The notes beneath the pieces are model-generated. The model did no database searches and was not told the origin of the DNA. It saw only the letters and a list, made by a program, of their open reading frames with translations. From NCBI GenBank assembly GCA_003676145.1, contig NAUB01000022.1:124001-188000 (forward strand): 64,000 nt of DNA. Direction: 5' to 3'. The first letter of the stretch is position 1; each line of letters starts with the position of its first letter. The DNA is from a gamma proteobacterium symbiont of Stewartia floridana (lineage in GTDB: Bacteria; Pseudomonadota; Gammaproteobacteria; Chromatiales; Chromatiaceae). Both the position numbers and the translations under genes were made by a program. Below are positions 8,727 to 17,834 of this stretch, one piece after another.

Positions 8727-9533
8727 CTAACCTGCTTGAGCCGGTATCGGTCTCAAATGGTCGTCGATCTGTTGATAAGTTGAATGATCCGTATGTCCTA
8801 CCGGCAGATCATAGGTAATCACGGCACCATATCTTTGCGGCGCCTGGGGATCCTGTCTCAATTTGTCGAACACCCACAAGCGGGTACCCAGATAGAAACC
8901 CTCTTTCAGGTCATGGGTGACCATGAAGACGGTCAGTTTGTGTTCGCTCCAGAGATTTAACACCAGGTCGTGCATATCCGCCCGAATACCTGGATCGAGG
9001 GCACCGAACGATTCATCCAGCAACAGTATTCGGGGTTTCCCCAGAAGTGCCTGGGCTAGCGCGAGACGCTGTCGCATACCGCCGGAGAGTTCATGGGGAT
9101 ACTTCTTCAACGCCTGGCTGAGACCCACCTGTTCGAGTATCGACTCGGCCGCCTCACGGGCCGCGCTTCGCCCGGATCCAAACAGATAACCGGTGATGCC
9201 GGGGCGTTGAAAACCGCAGGTTGCCATTACATTCTCCAGCACGGTCATATGAGGAAACACCGAGTATTGCTGGAAAACAATGCCCCGATCCGATCCCGCT
9301 TCATTCGGAATCGGTTTACCGTCGAGCAATATTTCACCTTTGGAGGGCTGCTCGGTGCCCAGCAACATGTTCAGGAAGGTACTCTTGCCGCAACCCGAAG
9401 CGCCAACCAGGGTGACAAACTCCCCCTCATCAACGGTTTTGTTGAGTCGTTCCAATACGATGTTGTCGTCATATTGTTTCCATACCTGATTCACCTGAAT
9501 CATTGGCGTGGTATCTTGATTGGCTTCACTCAT
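8727..9533 (-). CDS. ABC transporter ATPase (guanidine importer, NitT/TauT type)
   Basis: Cytoplasmic ATP-hydrolysing subunit of 268 residues. Walker A is GASGCGKSTFLN (about residue 43), the signature is LSGGMRQRLALAQALL, and Walker B is RILLLDESFGALD with the following H-loop MVTHDLKEG. These match the SsuB/TauB/NrtD group. The start ATG at 9533 overlaps the permease stop by 4 bases (ATGA), so the two proteins are translationally coupled. The guanidine-I riboswitch upstream of the binding-protein gene and the downstream enzymes indicate guanidine as cargo; the ATPase itself gives no substrate information. Confidence 0.92.
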   Translation of the reverse strand: MSEANQDTTPMIQVNQVWKQYDDNIVLERLNKTVDEGEFVTLVGASGCGKSTFLNMLLGTEQPSKGEILLDGKPIPNEAGSDRGIVFQQYSVFPHMTVLENVMATCGFQRPGITGYLFGSGRSAAREAAESILEQVGLSQALKKYPHELSGGMRQRLALAQALLGKPRILLLDESFGALDPGIRADMHDLVLNLWSEHKLTVFMVTHDLKEGFYLGTRLWVFDKLRQDPQAPQRYGAVITYDLPVGHTDHSTYQQIDDHLRPIPAQAG

Positions 9534-10351
9534 GACTTACCTCCCTGCACATACCAAGGAAAGAGTTTTTTCGTCAGCTCCCGCAAGCTCACATCGATCA
9601 GAAATGCGAGGATGGTGATCCAGGCCACGTAGGGCAGAATCACATCCATCGCCATGTAACGCCTGACCAGAAAGATCCGATATCCCAGACCGTCTGTTGC
9701 TGCCACCGCTTCCGCAGCGATCAGAAACAGCCAGCCCGCACCGAGAGACAAACGCACTGCATCGAACAGCTTTGGCATGATCTGGGGCAGCAGTACCCGG
9801 ATCATGATCTGTGAGGTATTGGCGCCAAGGGATTGGGCTTTTACCAATTGTTCTGATGGGATCTCCTGGGTACGACGTTGAATGTCCCGGGCAATGAAGG
9901 GTGTGATGCCGATGGCGATCAAGACCACTTTGGAGACCTCACCCAGACCGAAAACAATGAACAGAATCGGCAATATCGCCAGCGGTGGTATCAGGGAGAC
10001 CACGGTCAGCAATGGTGAGAGGGAGGCAGCAATCATAGGCAATGCGCCGGTCACCAGACCGATCAACAATCCCAGCATTGCCGCAATCAGTATGCCCAGA
10101 CCAAGACGGGTCAGACTGCTGGCAGTATCCTGCCAGAACAGATACTCACCGGATCGTTTGCTGGGCTCGAATGCCATCCTTTCCAGACCATCGGCAATCT
10201 GACTCATGCTGGGTAGCAGCTTGTCATTCGGATTCACTTCAAGACGGGCATCCGAACCCATCACATAGAGCAGAAACAGAAGCACGAAGGGTGCGATACC
10301 CAACAGCAGCTTGAATGCCCTGCCCGGGCGTTGATTGATAAATTTCTTCAT
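9530..10351 (-). CDS. ABC transporter permease (guanidine importer)
   Basis: Inner-membrane permease of 273 residues starting MKKFINQRPGRAFKLLLGIAP, with about six hydrophobic segments. The EAA loop is visible as EQLVKAQSLGANTSQI followed by MIRVLLPQIMPKLFDAV, where the ATPase docks. I start it at the ATG at 10351 (GAGAGAC just upstream) because the nine extra residues possible from 10378 are not membrane-like. BPD_transp_1 family, similar to SsuC/TauC-type permeases. It lies 178 bases after the binding-protein gene, a gap with no clear gene or terminator. It probably forms a homodimer, because only one permease gene is present. Confidence 0.9.
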   Translation of the reverse strand: MKKFINQRPGRAFKLLLGIAPFVLLFLLYVMGSDARLEVNPNDKLLPSMSQIADGLERMAFEPSKRSGEYLFWQDTASSLTRLGLGILIAAMLGLLIGLVTGALPMIAASLSPLLTVVSLIPPLAILPILFIVFGLGEVSKVVLIAIGITPFIARDIQRRTQEIPSEQLVKAQSLGANTSQIMIRVLLPQIMPKLFDAVRLSLGAGWLFLIAAEAVAATDGLGYRIFLVRRYMAMDVILPYVAWITILAFLIDVSLRELTKKLFPWYVQGGKS

Positions 10352-10529
10352 AGGGTCTCTCTGGATTATCCTCAACACCCCGTGTCTCGATGCCGTTGTG
10401 GTATTCCTGATCTCGTGGACTCAGGAGAATGACATCAATTCATATGAGGTCGGCTGGATGTTACTGAGCAGTACCGGCTTTCAGGAAAGCCATAAAAACC
10501 GACACTGCCCAGACTTCGTTGACAGGGTG

Positions 10530-11570
10530 TTACAGCTTGCCTTCCGCAGCCATGGTCATATAGCTGGGATCGAAGCGGAATTTGATATTGCCTTTATCAC
10601 CGAACGTACCCGCAGGCATCTCGATACCGATAAAACCCGCATCCGGTGCACCGTCACCCAACAGGCCATGCTTGAATGAGAAGTTGGCGACATGCTCCAT
10701 GGTGGCCAGCAGTTTTTCACTGTTGGTGAGCTCCAGGGCAGCAGCCGGGGTATAGAACATCTCGGTACTGGCCAGTTGTGCCTCATAACCGGCCAGATCG
10801 GTACCCGATGCGGTAGCCATATGGGTTTTCGCTGCGACACCGGCCTTATCGGAACCACTCATGACAGACATGATTTCATACCAGGCCCCCACCAGTGCTT
10901 TACCCAGTTTCGGGTTGGCCTTGAGAGTTTCGGTATTGATCACCAGAAGATCGATGATCTCGCCTGGAATCATGGAGGAATCGAATACCTTGGTGCTGTT
11001 TGGCATGGATGTGATCTCACTCAGCAGAGGGTTCCAGGTGGCAACCGCAGTGACATCATCGGTGCCGTAGACAGCAACCATATCCGCATCGGAGGTATTC
11101 ACCACGGTGAGATCCTTTTCGCTGAGGCCGACACTCTCGAGACCACGGGCCAACAGGTAGTGTGAGACACTCAGCTCCACCAGGTTGACCTTCTGACCTT
11201 TGATATCCGCCAGTTTCTCCTTGCCTTTCAGCACCACACCATCATTACCGTTGGAGAAGTCGCCCACCACCAGCGCGGTACTATCCACACCACCGGCAGC
11301 CGGAATGGTCAGAGCATCCATGTTGGTCATGGTACAGGCATCGAACTCACCCGCGGTGTACTGATTGATCGACTCGATGTAGTCGTTGATCTGCACCACT
11401 TCGATATCGATACCGTATTTGTCGGCCCATTTTTTGACAACGCCCTGCTCAGCCCCATAGGCCCAGGGCATCCAGCCGACATAGATCGACCAGCATATCT
11501 TGAAACTGTCGGCGGCCTGAGCGCCAGAGCTAAGGGAAAGTGCGAGAATTAAAGCGGCAATACGTTTCAT
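10530..11570 (-). CDS. ABC transporter periplasmic substrate-binding protein (guanidine)
   Basis: Secreted binding protein of 346 residues with a Sec signal peptide (MKRIAALILALSLSSGAQA, cleavage near residue 19). The mature protein begins DSFKICWSIYVGWMPWAYGA, typical of NMT1/NitT/TauT-type solute-binding proteins that contact small ligands with aromatic residues. The start has GAGAGG 9 bases upstream. It is the first gene after the guanidine-I riboswitch, so its expression should rise with guanidine. Homologues beside 'urea carboxylase' are often labelled putative urea-binding proteins; the RNA context argues for guanidine instead. Confidence 0.9.
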   Translation of the reverse strand: MKRIAALILALSLSSGAQAADSFKICWSIYVGWMPWAYGAEQGVVKKWADKYGIDIEVVQINDYIESINQYTAGEFDACTMTNMDALTIPAAGGVDSTALVVGDFSNGNDGVVLKGKEKLADIKGQKVNLVELSVSHYLLARGLESVGLSEKDLTVVNTSDADMVAVYGTDDVTAVATWNPLLSEITSMPNSTKVFDSSMIPGEIIDLLVINTETLKANPKLGKALVGAWYEIMSVMSGSDKAGVAAKTHMATASGTDLAGYEAQLASTEMFYTPAAALELTNSEKLLATMEHVANFSFKHGLLGDGAPDAGFIGIEMPAGTFGDKGNIKFRFDPSYMTMAAEGKL

Positions 11571-11589
11571 GAAGAACCTCTCAGTTACA

Positions 11590-11760
11590 TCTGTCTACAC
11601 GGAGCACCCTTGGCAGTCAGACCAAGCAAGTCTCCCGGGCTTTTATCCCGCCGTGTAACCCATACCCTGCACTGAGAGGGAGAGGTCGAACGCTCTTGGA
11701 CCAGTCATCGCAGCTCACCACCTTGTCTGGTATTGAGCCGGATCGGAACCCTAGCTTTCT
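11590..11760 (-). promoter_or_regulatory. Guanidine-I (ykkC) riboswitch before the importer genes
   Basis: Read on the minus strand, the leader contains the class hallmarks in order: CTAGGGTTCCG (11754-11744), CTGGTCC (11704-11698) and the 3' block ACACGGCGGGATAAAAGCC continuing CGGGAGA (11656-11631). These define the guanidine-I aptamer. Downstream, CCGTGT (11602-11597) is exactly complementary to the aptamer's ACACGG (11656-11651). This offers an alternative pairing, so it is a plausible expression platform. Between them lies a small CTTGG/CCAAG hairpin. The binding-protein ATG follows at 11570. Motifs are seen directly; the switching mechanism is inferred. Confidence 0.93.
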
Positions 11761-11813
11761 ATTTCGGTTAAATTGTATTGTCCTGATAACAAGGGCACGG
11801 ACGCAAACTACTT

Positions 11814-11829
11814 TGCAAATCCCAGGCCA
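11814..11829 (-). promoter_or_regulatory. Possible sigma-54 promoter for the guanidine operon
   Basis: On the minus strand TGGCCTG-GGAT-TTGCA has the GG and GC doublets of a -24/-12 promoter at the right spacing; two positions differ from TGGCACG-N4-TTGCA. Transcription would start near 11803, about 45 bases before the riboswitch. NtrC-type half sites TGGTGC (11915-11920) and GCACCA (11938-11943) lie upstream. A sigma-70 promoter in the same region is not excluded. Confidence 0.45.
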
Positions 11830-11999
11830 ACGAATTTAATTGACTAATATTCAATACCTTAACTAAAACAACAGCCTATTCACCAACGTTTCACTTTGGC
11901 AACGCGAAGCAGAATGGTGCACGCCGGCAGCCGCTTCGCACCAAAAACACGCAACCAAAACAGTCGAGCGGCAGAGCGATTACTGGGATTTAAGTTAAA

Positions 12000-12173
12000 A
12001 TGACAGATGGAATCAAGCGGAAACTGTTACCCGACATCCACGGAGTAGAGACGGCCTATGAGGAGTTCTGCAGCCTTGCTGCTGAGGCTGTTTCGCTAAC
12101 GAATATTCGCCCGTGCCTTGTGCAAAACAACCGTCCCGGCATGGCGTATTGGGTTAGTGTTGACAGGCCCTAG
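12000..12173 (+). CDS. Possible small protein of 57 residues
   Basis: An ATG at 12000 opens a frame of 57 codons ending TAG at 12171-12173. The product starts MTDGIKRKLLPDIHG and ends NNRPGMAYWVSVDRP. Composition is soluble and mixed-charge with a plausible helix (TAYEEFCSLAAEAVSL). There is no good ribosome site upstream (TTAAGTTAAA). I do not recognise it. It could be the remnant of a longer gene or a chance frame. It lies in the otherwise empty gap between the guanidine operon promoter and the M48 protease gene. Confidence 0.3.
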   Translation: MTDGIKRKLLPDIHGVETAYEEFCSLAAEAVSLTNIRPCLVQNNRPGMAYWVSVDRP

Positions 12174-12409
12174 CAGATCCTAAAGTAAAAGAGACCGAAA
12201 CCTATGAAGTTGCCTGGCGATTGTGCTCAATGAGGAGATCGAAATTTTGGGGATCAAGCAGTGATCAGCTGCATATAAATAGAAATCACCGTGGCTATCC
12301 CAGCAATAATTGAGAAGCGAAATGTCTGTCAGGCAGGTCCGACCGATTGGGGAACAACAGGGTTTGCGTGTCATCAAACTATCAGACCTGTGGTAATTGA
12401 TCTCCCATC

Positions 12410-13375
12410 ATGAACTTTGCACGAATCTCGCGGCACAAATTCAGAAACTTTCTGCAGACACTACTCATGCTTGGCGGTATGTCTCTATTGCTGGCGCTGT
12501 GTGTGGAACTGCTGTTTGGGCAGGAGTTATGGCTATGGGTATTCATCAGCACTGCAGTGACCATCTTTGCCCTGCCGGACATGTCTCCACGTTGGCTCTT
12601 GCATCTCTATCAGGCCAAACCGATCACGCCCGATCAGGCACCAAAACTCCGAATGATCATTGAAGAGTTGAGCCGTCGCGCCAAACTCGAATCCATCCCG
12701 GCCCTTTACTGGATACCGAGTAAAACAACCAATGCCTTCAGCGTCGGTCGTACCGATGATACCGCGATTGCCCTGACCGACGGAATTCTACAACTGCTTT
12801 CATTGCGCGAACTGACCGCGGTACTGGCCCATGAAACTGCCCACCTTGCAAACAACGATATCCGACTGATGAGTATCGCCGATCTGATCAGCCGGCTGAC
12901 CCATCTGATGTCCAGCTTGGGAATCATCTTACTGCTGGCTACATTTCCCTTGCTGTTCCTTGGCTATACCCCCTTCTCCCTGTGGGGCATACTGCTGCTG
13001 ATTGTCTCCCCAACCCTAAGTGCCGTGATGCAGCTCGGTCTCTCCAGAATACGGGAGTTCGATGCCGACCTGGTGGCCGCTGAATTGACGGGAGACCCGA
13101 CAGGATTGGCCCAGGCCTTGAATAGAATCGCTCATCCCAATGGCAGGATCTGGCAAAACCTGCTTCTTCCGGGATACCGCAGGCCGGAGCCTTCACTACT
13201 ACGCACACACCCCGAACCCGCAGAGCGCATCGATCGACTGCTCGAATTAGCAGACAGATCAGACAGCTACATTGACCCGATGGAAGCATTCCCGGACCAG
13301 TCTGTGGATCTGCCCGCCAACTACACGACCAGGCTATCACCTCGGCATCGAACCATATTCCGCATCTGGCGCTAA
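12410..13375 (+). CDS. M48 family membrane zinc metalloprotease (HtpX-like)
   Basis: Membrane protease of 321 residues. Two hydrophobic segments near the N-terminus (about 16-36 and 40-56) are followed by the gluzincin motif HETAH (His141, Glu142, His145). Two more hydrophobic segments follow (about 167-205), and Glu216 in REFDAD is the probable third zinc ligand. This arrangement matches HtpX-like M48B peptidases that degrade misfolded membrane proteins with the active site facing the cytoplasm. The N-terminal region is longer than in E. coli HtpX. The ribosome site is weak. No partner genes adjoin it, so its substrate is unknown. Confidence 0.88.
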   Translation: MNFARISRHKFRNFLQTLLMLGGMSLLLALCVELLFGQELWLWVFISTAVTIFALPDMSPRWLLHLYQAKPITPDQAPKLRMIIEELSRRAKLESIPALYWIPSKTTNAFSVGRTDDTAIALTDGILQLLSLRELTAVLAHETAHLANNDIRLMSIADLISRLTHLMSSLGIILLLATFPLLFLGYTPFSLWGILLLIVSPTLSAVMQLGLSRIREFDADLVAAELTGDPTGLAQALNRIAHPNGRIWQNLLLPGYRRPEPSLLRTHPEPAERIDRLLELADRSDSYIDPMEAFPDQSVDLPANYTTRLSPRHRTIFRIWR

Positions 13376-13687
13376 AAATCGAGCAGATGCCCTATCATCG
13401 CACTTGAATTTCTGACATTATCTCGGCAGGTTCGATCTGTGTGCCCCATTCAGGCATGTGAACAGCCCCCAACGGGTATCGGACCGACCACCCCAATACG
13501 CTTGGGTTACTGCAGAAAATGGACGGACCGCCCCTCCAAGCCAGGCAAGGTCCATTTCAAGGACTATTAATCGATAGAGGATCAGGGCACTGGTAGACCA
13601 GGAATGTGCAGTTCATCTGCCCGGTAGGAAACAAATCGCCAATACTCAGCAAACAGCTGCTGTGTATAAATTAAAGCAACTCAAAAG
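13376..13687. other. 312-base gap without a recognisable gene
   Basis: Both strands were read. There is no convincing ORF, tRNA or terminator with a T run between the M48 gene and the GGDEF-EAL gene. The segment presumably carries the promoter of the latter. Confidence 0.5.
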
Positions 13688-15664
13688 ATGACCGAATACA
13701 CCGACCCGTCTCTCAGCGATCCGCCCGATTTTGCAGCCCGTTTCAGGGAAAACCAGGTCGAGTTGTCTTTTACCGGGTTGCCCGCCTCGCTGAGTGCGAT
13801 CATGATCAACACCACGGTTATCGTGATTGCCCAGTGGTCCGTGATTCAGTGGCAGATTCTCGTTGGCTGGTTTACCGGCATGCTCGGTTTGAGCCTCTAT
13901 CGATACCAGACCTACCGCATCTATCAAGCGCGAAAATCAAAAGAGGGCTCCCTCAAGATCTGGCGCAAACGAGCCATTGCCGGCACGCTGGCATCAGGCG
14001 CCATCTGGGGATCCGCTGCATTTCTACTGGTTCCTCTGGGAGAGCAGTCTTTCCATCAGACCATAATCATAGCCAGTCTGATCGGTATGGCCGCAGGCGG
14101 TGTGATTACTCAAGCGGCGCTGTTACCTGCCTCTCTGGGCTACATGTTATTGGTAATCATCCCATTGATCATCAGACTCTTCACCCTCGGCGGCCCGGCC
14201 AATATCGGACTGAGTTTTATGCTCTGCATCTATGTGATCGTGATGGCTTCAGGGGCAATCAGTATCAATCGAAATTTATCCGAATCCCTGGCGATGAACA
14301 TCAGACAGCGCCATTCCCGCAAGATCATCGAGCACCTCGCTTACCATGATGCACTCACCAATCTGCCGAATCGACGCCTGCTTACCGAACGCCTGAGCAA
14401 GGATATCGCGCGCTCGATCCACCATTCCCATATCGGCGCTTTGATCTATCTGGATCTGGACAACTTCAAAACCCTCAATGATTCCATGGGTCACCAGCAA
14501 GGTGATGAACTGCTCAAACAGTTGGCACTGCGACTCAACAGTTGTCTCAGCGATGAGGATACGGCAACCCGTCTTGGCGGAGATGAATTCGTACTGTTGA
14601 TGCCGGAACTGGCAGACCAGGAGAGTGAAGCGCTCAGGCTGGCCGAATTGACCATCAAAAAGGTTCAGGAGAATCTTGCCCGCCCTTTCCTGCTCGGGCA
14701 CAGAGAGATCCACATGTCGGCAAGTATCGGCATTGCTCTCTTCCCACTGCATGGGGATAACGCCGATGACCTGCTGAAACGGGCCGATTTTGCCATGTAC
14801 CGGGCAAAAGCCATCGGCCGCAATACAATGAGCCTCTACGATCCCGAGATGCAGGAGCAGGCCCATCTGCTGATGACCCTGGAGCAGGGTTTACGCAATG
14901 CCCTGAGAAATAATGGCCTGGTTATCCACTATCAGCCTTTCGTCAGCATCGATGGAGAGGTGATCGGCGGTGAAGCCCTGGTCCGCTGGCACCACCCGCA
15001 GGATGGCCTGGTGGCACCCGACAGCTTTATCGAACATGCTGAGCAGAGCGGCCTGATTATCGAACTGGGCAGACAGGTTCTGGAACAGGTCTGCCAACAC
15101 CTGAACAGACTTGCCGATTCAGGTCTGTTGACTGATCAATTCAAAATTTCAATCAATGTCAGTCCACTTCAGTTTGCCGATCGCAATTTCGTCTCCGATA
15201 TCCAGACCACAATAGATCGTTACAATATTGATGCAAAACATCTACTACTCGAAATCACTGAAAATGCCCTGCTGTCTGACTTGGGAGAGACAATCAGCAA
15301 GCTGAAACAGCTGCGCGAGGCGAATTTCACTCTGGCAATCGATGATTTCGGTAGTGGTCAATCCTCACTTGCCTATATCAAGAAACTGCCGATCGATCTG
15401 ATCAAGATCGATCGAATACTGGTCAAGGACATCACCCGGGAAAAGACCGATGCGGTGATTGTTGAGGGCACCATCGATATGGCTCGAAAACTGGGCCTGA
15501 AAGTCGTAGCAGAGGGTGTTGAGGAGCAATCGACCTTTGAACTGCTGAAACGCTACGCCTGTAATATCGTTCAAGGCGATATCATTGCCAAACCGATGGA
15601 CCTGGAAGGCTTTATCGACTTTTGTCAGCAACAAGAGATCAAGTTCGCTGACAGTTCATCCTGA
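13688..15664 (+). CDS. Membrane GGDEF-EAL protein (c-di-GMP synthesis and/or breakdown)
   Basis: 658-residue signalling protein. Residues 1-205 form a membrane sensor with about five hydrophobic segments (for example SAIMINTTVIVIAQWSVI and YMLLVIIPLIIRLFTLGG) resembling MASE-type input domains. A short helix leads into the diguanylate cyclase domain with an intact GGDEF signature at 297-301 and DLDNFKTLNDSMGH before it. The EAL domain follows, with EAL at 429-431, ITENAL, DDFGSGQSS and KIDRILVKD, all residues expected of an active phosphodiesterase. Both activities therefore look possible. The ribosome site is weak (CAAAAG). The gene stands alone. Confidence 0.92.
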   Translation: MTEYTDPSLSDPPDFAARFRENQVELSFTGLPASLSAIMINTTVIVIAQWSVIQWQILVGWFTGMLGLSLYRYQTYRIYQARKSKEGSLKIWRKRAIAGTLASGAIWGSAAFLLVPLGEQSFHQTIIIASLIGMAAGGVITQAALLPASLGYMLLVIIPLIIRLFTLGGPANIGLSFMLCIYVIVMASGAISINRNLSESLAMNIRQRHSRKIIEHLAYHDALTNLPNRRLLTERLSKDIARSIHHSHIGALIYLDLDNFKTLNDSMGHQQGDELLKQLALRLNSCLSDEDTATRLGGDEFVLLMPELADQESEALRLAELTIKKVQENLARPFLLGHREIHMSASIGIALFPLHGDNADDLLKRADFAMYRAKAIGRNTMSLYDPEMQEQAHLLMTLEQGLRNALRNNGLVIHYQPFVSIDGEVIGGEALVRWHHPQDGLVAPDSFIEHAEQSGLIIELGRQVLEQVCQHLNRLADSGLLTDQFKISINVSPLQFADRNFVSDIQTTIDRYNIDAKHLLLEITENALLSDLGETISKLKQLREANFTLAIDDFGSGQSSLAYIKKLPIDLIKIDRILVKDITREKTDAVIVEGTIDMARKLGLKVVAEGVEEQSTFELLKRYACNIVQGDIIAKPMDLEGFIDFCQQQEIKFADSSS

Positions 15665-15769
15665 GGCGCCCGCCAGGGCCTGAGTGTTAAAACTCTTCAA
15701 TCAGCCATATTGCACTGCGAAAAAGTGTTAGACTGTTGCCGGTCAGCACGATAGCGAAGTGGAGAAACG

Positions 15770-17167
15770 ATGGGTGCAAAACATTTTGATGTGATCGTAA
15801 TTGGCAGTGGCCCCGGTGGTGAAGGGGCTGCCATGAAACTGGTCAAGAGCGGTAAACGGGTTGCCGTGATTGAAGCCCACGATATGGTTGGCGGAGGATG
15901 TACCCACTGGGGCACCATTCCATCCAAAGCACTCAGACACAATATTCAGCTGTTGAGGGATTATCGTCGTAATCCCCTCTTTCAACACACACATGATCAG
16001 GTTCAGGTTGAGTATTCCGATCTGCTGAAAGCCGCGGGCAAGGTGATTAACCAGCAGGTGCGCAGTCGTCTGCGCCACTATGCACGGAACCGGATTGAGG
16101 TGATCCATGGCCGGGCCGGATTCGTCGACACTCACCGTATCGAAGTAGTCCAGCAGAGCGGCGTCAGTGAAGAGATTACTGCGGATCACTTTGTGATCGC
16201 CACAGGATCCCGTCCTTATCGACCGGAAGATATCGATTTCAACCATCCCAGAATTCTCGATAGTGACTCGGTACTCAAGCTCGACACCACACCGGACTCC
16301 ATTACCATCTATGGTGCAGGCGTCATTGGCTGTGAGTATGCATCGATCTTTTGCAATCTTGATGTCAAAGTGAATCTGGTCAACACCCGGGACCGCCTGC
16401 TCTCCTTTCTTGATGACGAAATCACCGACGCGCTCAGTTATCACCTGCGCAATCAGGGCACAGTGATCCGCCATGATGAGGTTTACGAACAGGTGGAGGC
16501 CGTGGATGACGGTGTGGTACTGCACTGCAAATCGGGCAAAAAATTCAAGACAGACTACCTGTTGTGGGCCAATGGACGCAGCGGTAATACAGAAAACATG
16601 GGACTGGATGAGATCGGCGTCGCGGTCAATCACCGGGGTCAGATCGAAATCGACAAAACCTATGCCACCTCTCTACCCCACATCTTTGCGGTCGGCGATG
16701 TAGTCGGCCCCCCTGCCCTGGCCAGTGCCAGTTACGACCAGGGGCGCTTTGTCGGCGCCCAGATCGCCACCGGCAGTGCTGACTGGCAGTTGATCGATGA
16801 CTTTCCCACCGGCATCTACACGCTGCCTGAAATCAGTTCGATTGGACGTACGGAACGGGAGCTGACTGCCAGTAAAGTCCCCTATGAAGTGGGACAGGCA
16901 AGCTTTAGAACCATCGCACGCGCCCAGATCACCGATCATGAAGTGGGCATGCTGAAGCTGCTGTTTCACCGGGAGACACTGGAGATCCTCGGCATCCACT
17001 GTTTCGGCGAGCAGGCCTCCGAGATCGTTCACATCGGCCAGGCGATCATGGCACAACAGGGTGAGGCCAACAGCCTGCTCTATTTCGCAGAGACCACCTT
17101 CAACTATCCAACGATGGCAGAAGCCTATCGTGTTGCAGCGCTCAACGGTGTCAATCGGATCTTCTGA
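15770..17167 (+). CDS. sthA: Soluble pyridine nucleotide transhydrogenase
   Basis: FAD flavoprotein of 465 residues that exchanges electrons between NADPH and NAD+. The N-terminal FAD motif is [13 protein letters not shown] (residues 12-24). The former disulfide region reads [14 protein letters not shown], which has a single Cys like other SthA proteins and unlike the CxxxxC of lipoamide dehydrogenases. A second Rossmann motif [13 protein letters not shown] binds the nicotinamide nucleotide, and [20 protein letters not shown] closes the FAD domain. The dimerisation domain contains [15 protein letters not shown]. Length and motifs match E. coli SthA. A short ribosome site GTGGAGAAACG precedes the ATG. 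Confidence 0.95.
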   Translation: MGAKHFDVIVIGSGPGGEGAAMKLVKSGKRVAVIEAHDMVGGGCTHWGTIPSKALRHNIQLLRDYRRNPLFQHTHDQVQVEYSDLLKAAGKVINQQVRSRLRHYARNRIEVIHGRAGFVDTHRIEVVQQSGVSEEITADHFVIATGSRPYRPEDIDFNHPRILDSDSVLKLDTTPDSITIYGAGVIGCEYASIFCNLDVKVNLVNTRDRLLSFLDDEITDALSYHLRNQGTVIRHDEVYEQVEAVDDGVVLHCKSGKKFKTDYLLWANGRSGNTENMGLDEIGVAVNHRGQIEIDKTYATSLPHIFAVGDVVGPPALASASYDQGRFVGAQIATGSADWQLIDDFPTGIYTLPEISSIGRTERELTASKVPYEVGQASFRTIARAQITDHEVGMLKLLFHRETLEILGIHCFGEQASEIVHIGQAIMAQQGEANSLLYFAETTFNYPTMAEAYRVAALNGVNRIF

Positions 17168-17407
17168 GTTTGTCTATCACGCGTTAGAAAGAGCGTTGTC
17201 AGTCAGGATGTAAGAATCAGGAATAGAGAGAAACAGACAATGATTCCTCTTCAGCCTATCTATCCGGCATCGGATATTGTTAAAGTCCGTTTTACACAAT
17301 ACCTGACTATCTGTTATTCAAAAATATCTCCAGCTGAAGCATTGTTATAGTGGGGTGCCATATCCCACCAATCCGCCTACAACGATCCTCCTGTCTGCCA
17401 GACTCAC

Positions 17408-17719
17408 TCAGGCCAGCTTCAAACCGATTATCGAAATAATCAGCGTCGTCATAAACAAGAGTCTCAAACCGGTAACAGGCTCAGCAAAAAGCAATACGCC
17501 AAGCAGTGCCACACCAGCTGTACCGATACCTGTCCATACTGCGTAGGCTGTACCGATTGGAATAATCTGCATCGCTTTGGTTAAACAGTAGAACGACAAC
17601 CCTGCTGCCAAGACGAATAGAAGCGTATAGAGAGGTTTGGTAAAACCATCCGACAGCTTAAGAAAAATTGCAAAAAAGATTTCAAAAAAACCCGCAGACA
17701 TCAACCACAGCCAGGCCAT
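17408..17719 (-). CDS. sugE: Small multidrug resistance family exporter, Gdx/SugE-like
   Basis: Inner-membrane exporter of 103 residues with four transmembrane helices; active as an antiparallel dimer. The essential Glu13 is in GFFEIFFAIFLK, and the second-helix motif is IGTAYAVWTGIGTAG. GTAYAVWTGIG is the sequence seen in guanidinium exporters (Gdx, formerly SugE), whereas EmrE-type drug pumps have GIAYAIWSG. The lack of a second SMR gene nearby also fits a Gdx homodimer. I found no guanidine-II or -III RNA in front of it. NtrC-like sites lie 45-115 bases upstream. Export of guanidinium would complement the catabolic operon 6 kb away. A quaternary-ammonium pump remains possible. Confidence 0.82.
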   Translation of the reverse strand: MAWLWLMSAGFFEIFFAIFLKLSDGFTKPLYTLLFVLAAGLSFYCLTKAMQIIPIGTAYAVWTGIGTAGVALLGVLLFAEPVTGLRLLFMTTLIISIIGLKLA

Positions 17720-17761
17720 CGGTCACTCCCGGACGAATAAGTAAAGACAGTAGAAAAGAGA

Positions 17762-17834
17762 GCGTTTCATATTGGTGCGTATTTTACAAGCATCGACCAG
17801 AGTCACCTTTCAAACAGGCATCATATTGGTGCGT
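17762..17834. promoter_or_regulatory. Two NtrC-like sites between the SMR and ferredoxin genes
   Basis: TCATATTGGTGCGT occurs twice, ending at 17780 and 17834, with centres 54 bases apart (five helical turns). The second copy extends to GCATCA-TAT-TGGTGC (17818-17832), one mismatch from the NtrC consensus GCACYA-N3-TGGTGC. The first reads GTTTCA-TAT-TGGTGC. The sites could serve either divergent gene. No clear sigma-54 promoter was found on either side. Confidence 0.5.

Noticed and set aside
10352..10529. A gene or terminator between the binding-protein and permease genes
   Set aside because: The only hairpin (GGCTTTC/GAAAGCC near 10475-10490) has no T run on the coding strand, and no frame has a start with a ribosome site.
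12180..12377. 65-residue minus-strand frame upstream of the M48 gene
   Set aside because: No ribosome site, no recognisable motif and random-looking composition.
17720..17760. CCCGGACGAATAAG and nearby bases as a guanidine-II or -III RNA before the SMR gene
   Set aside because: The ACGA is on the wrong strand and is not enclosed by complementary arms; no second hairpin and no guanidine-III pseudoknot pattern.
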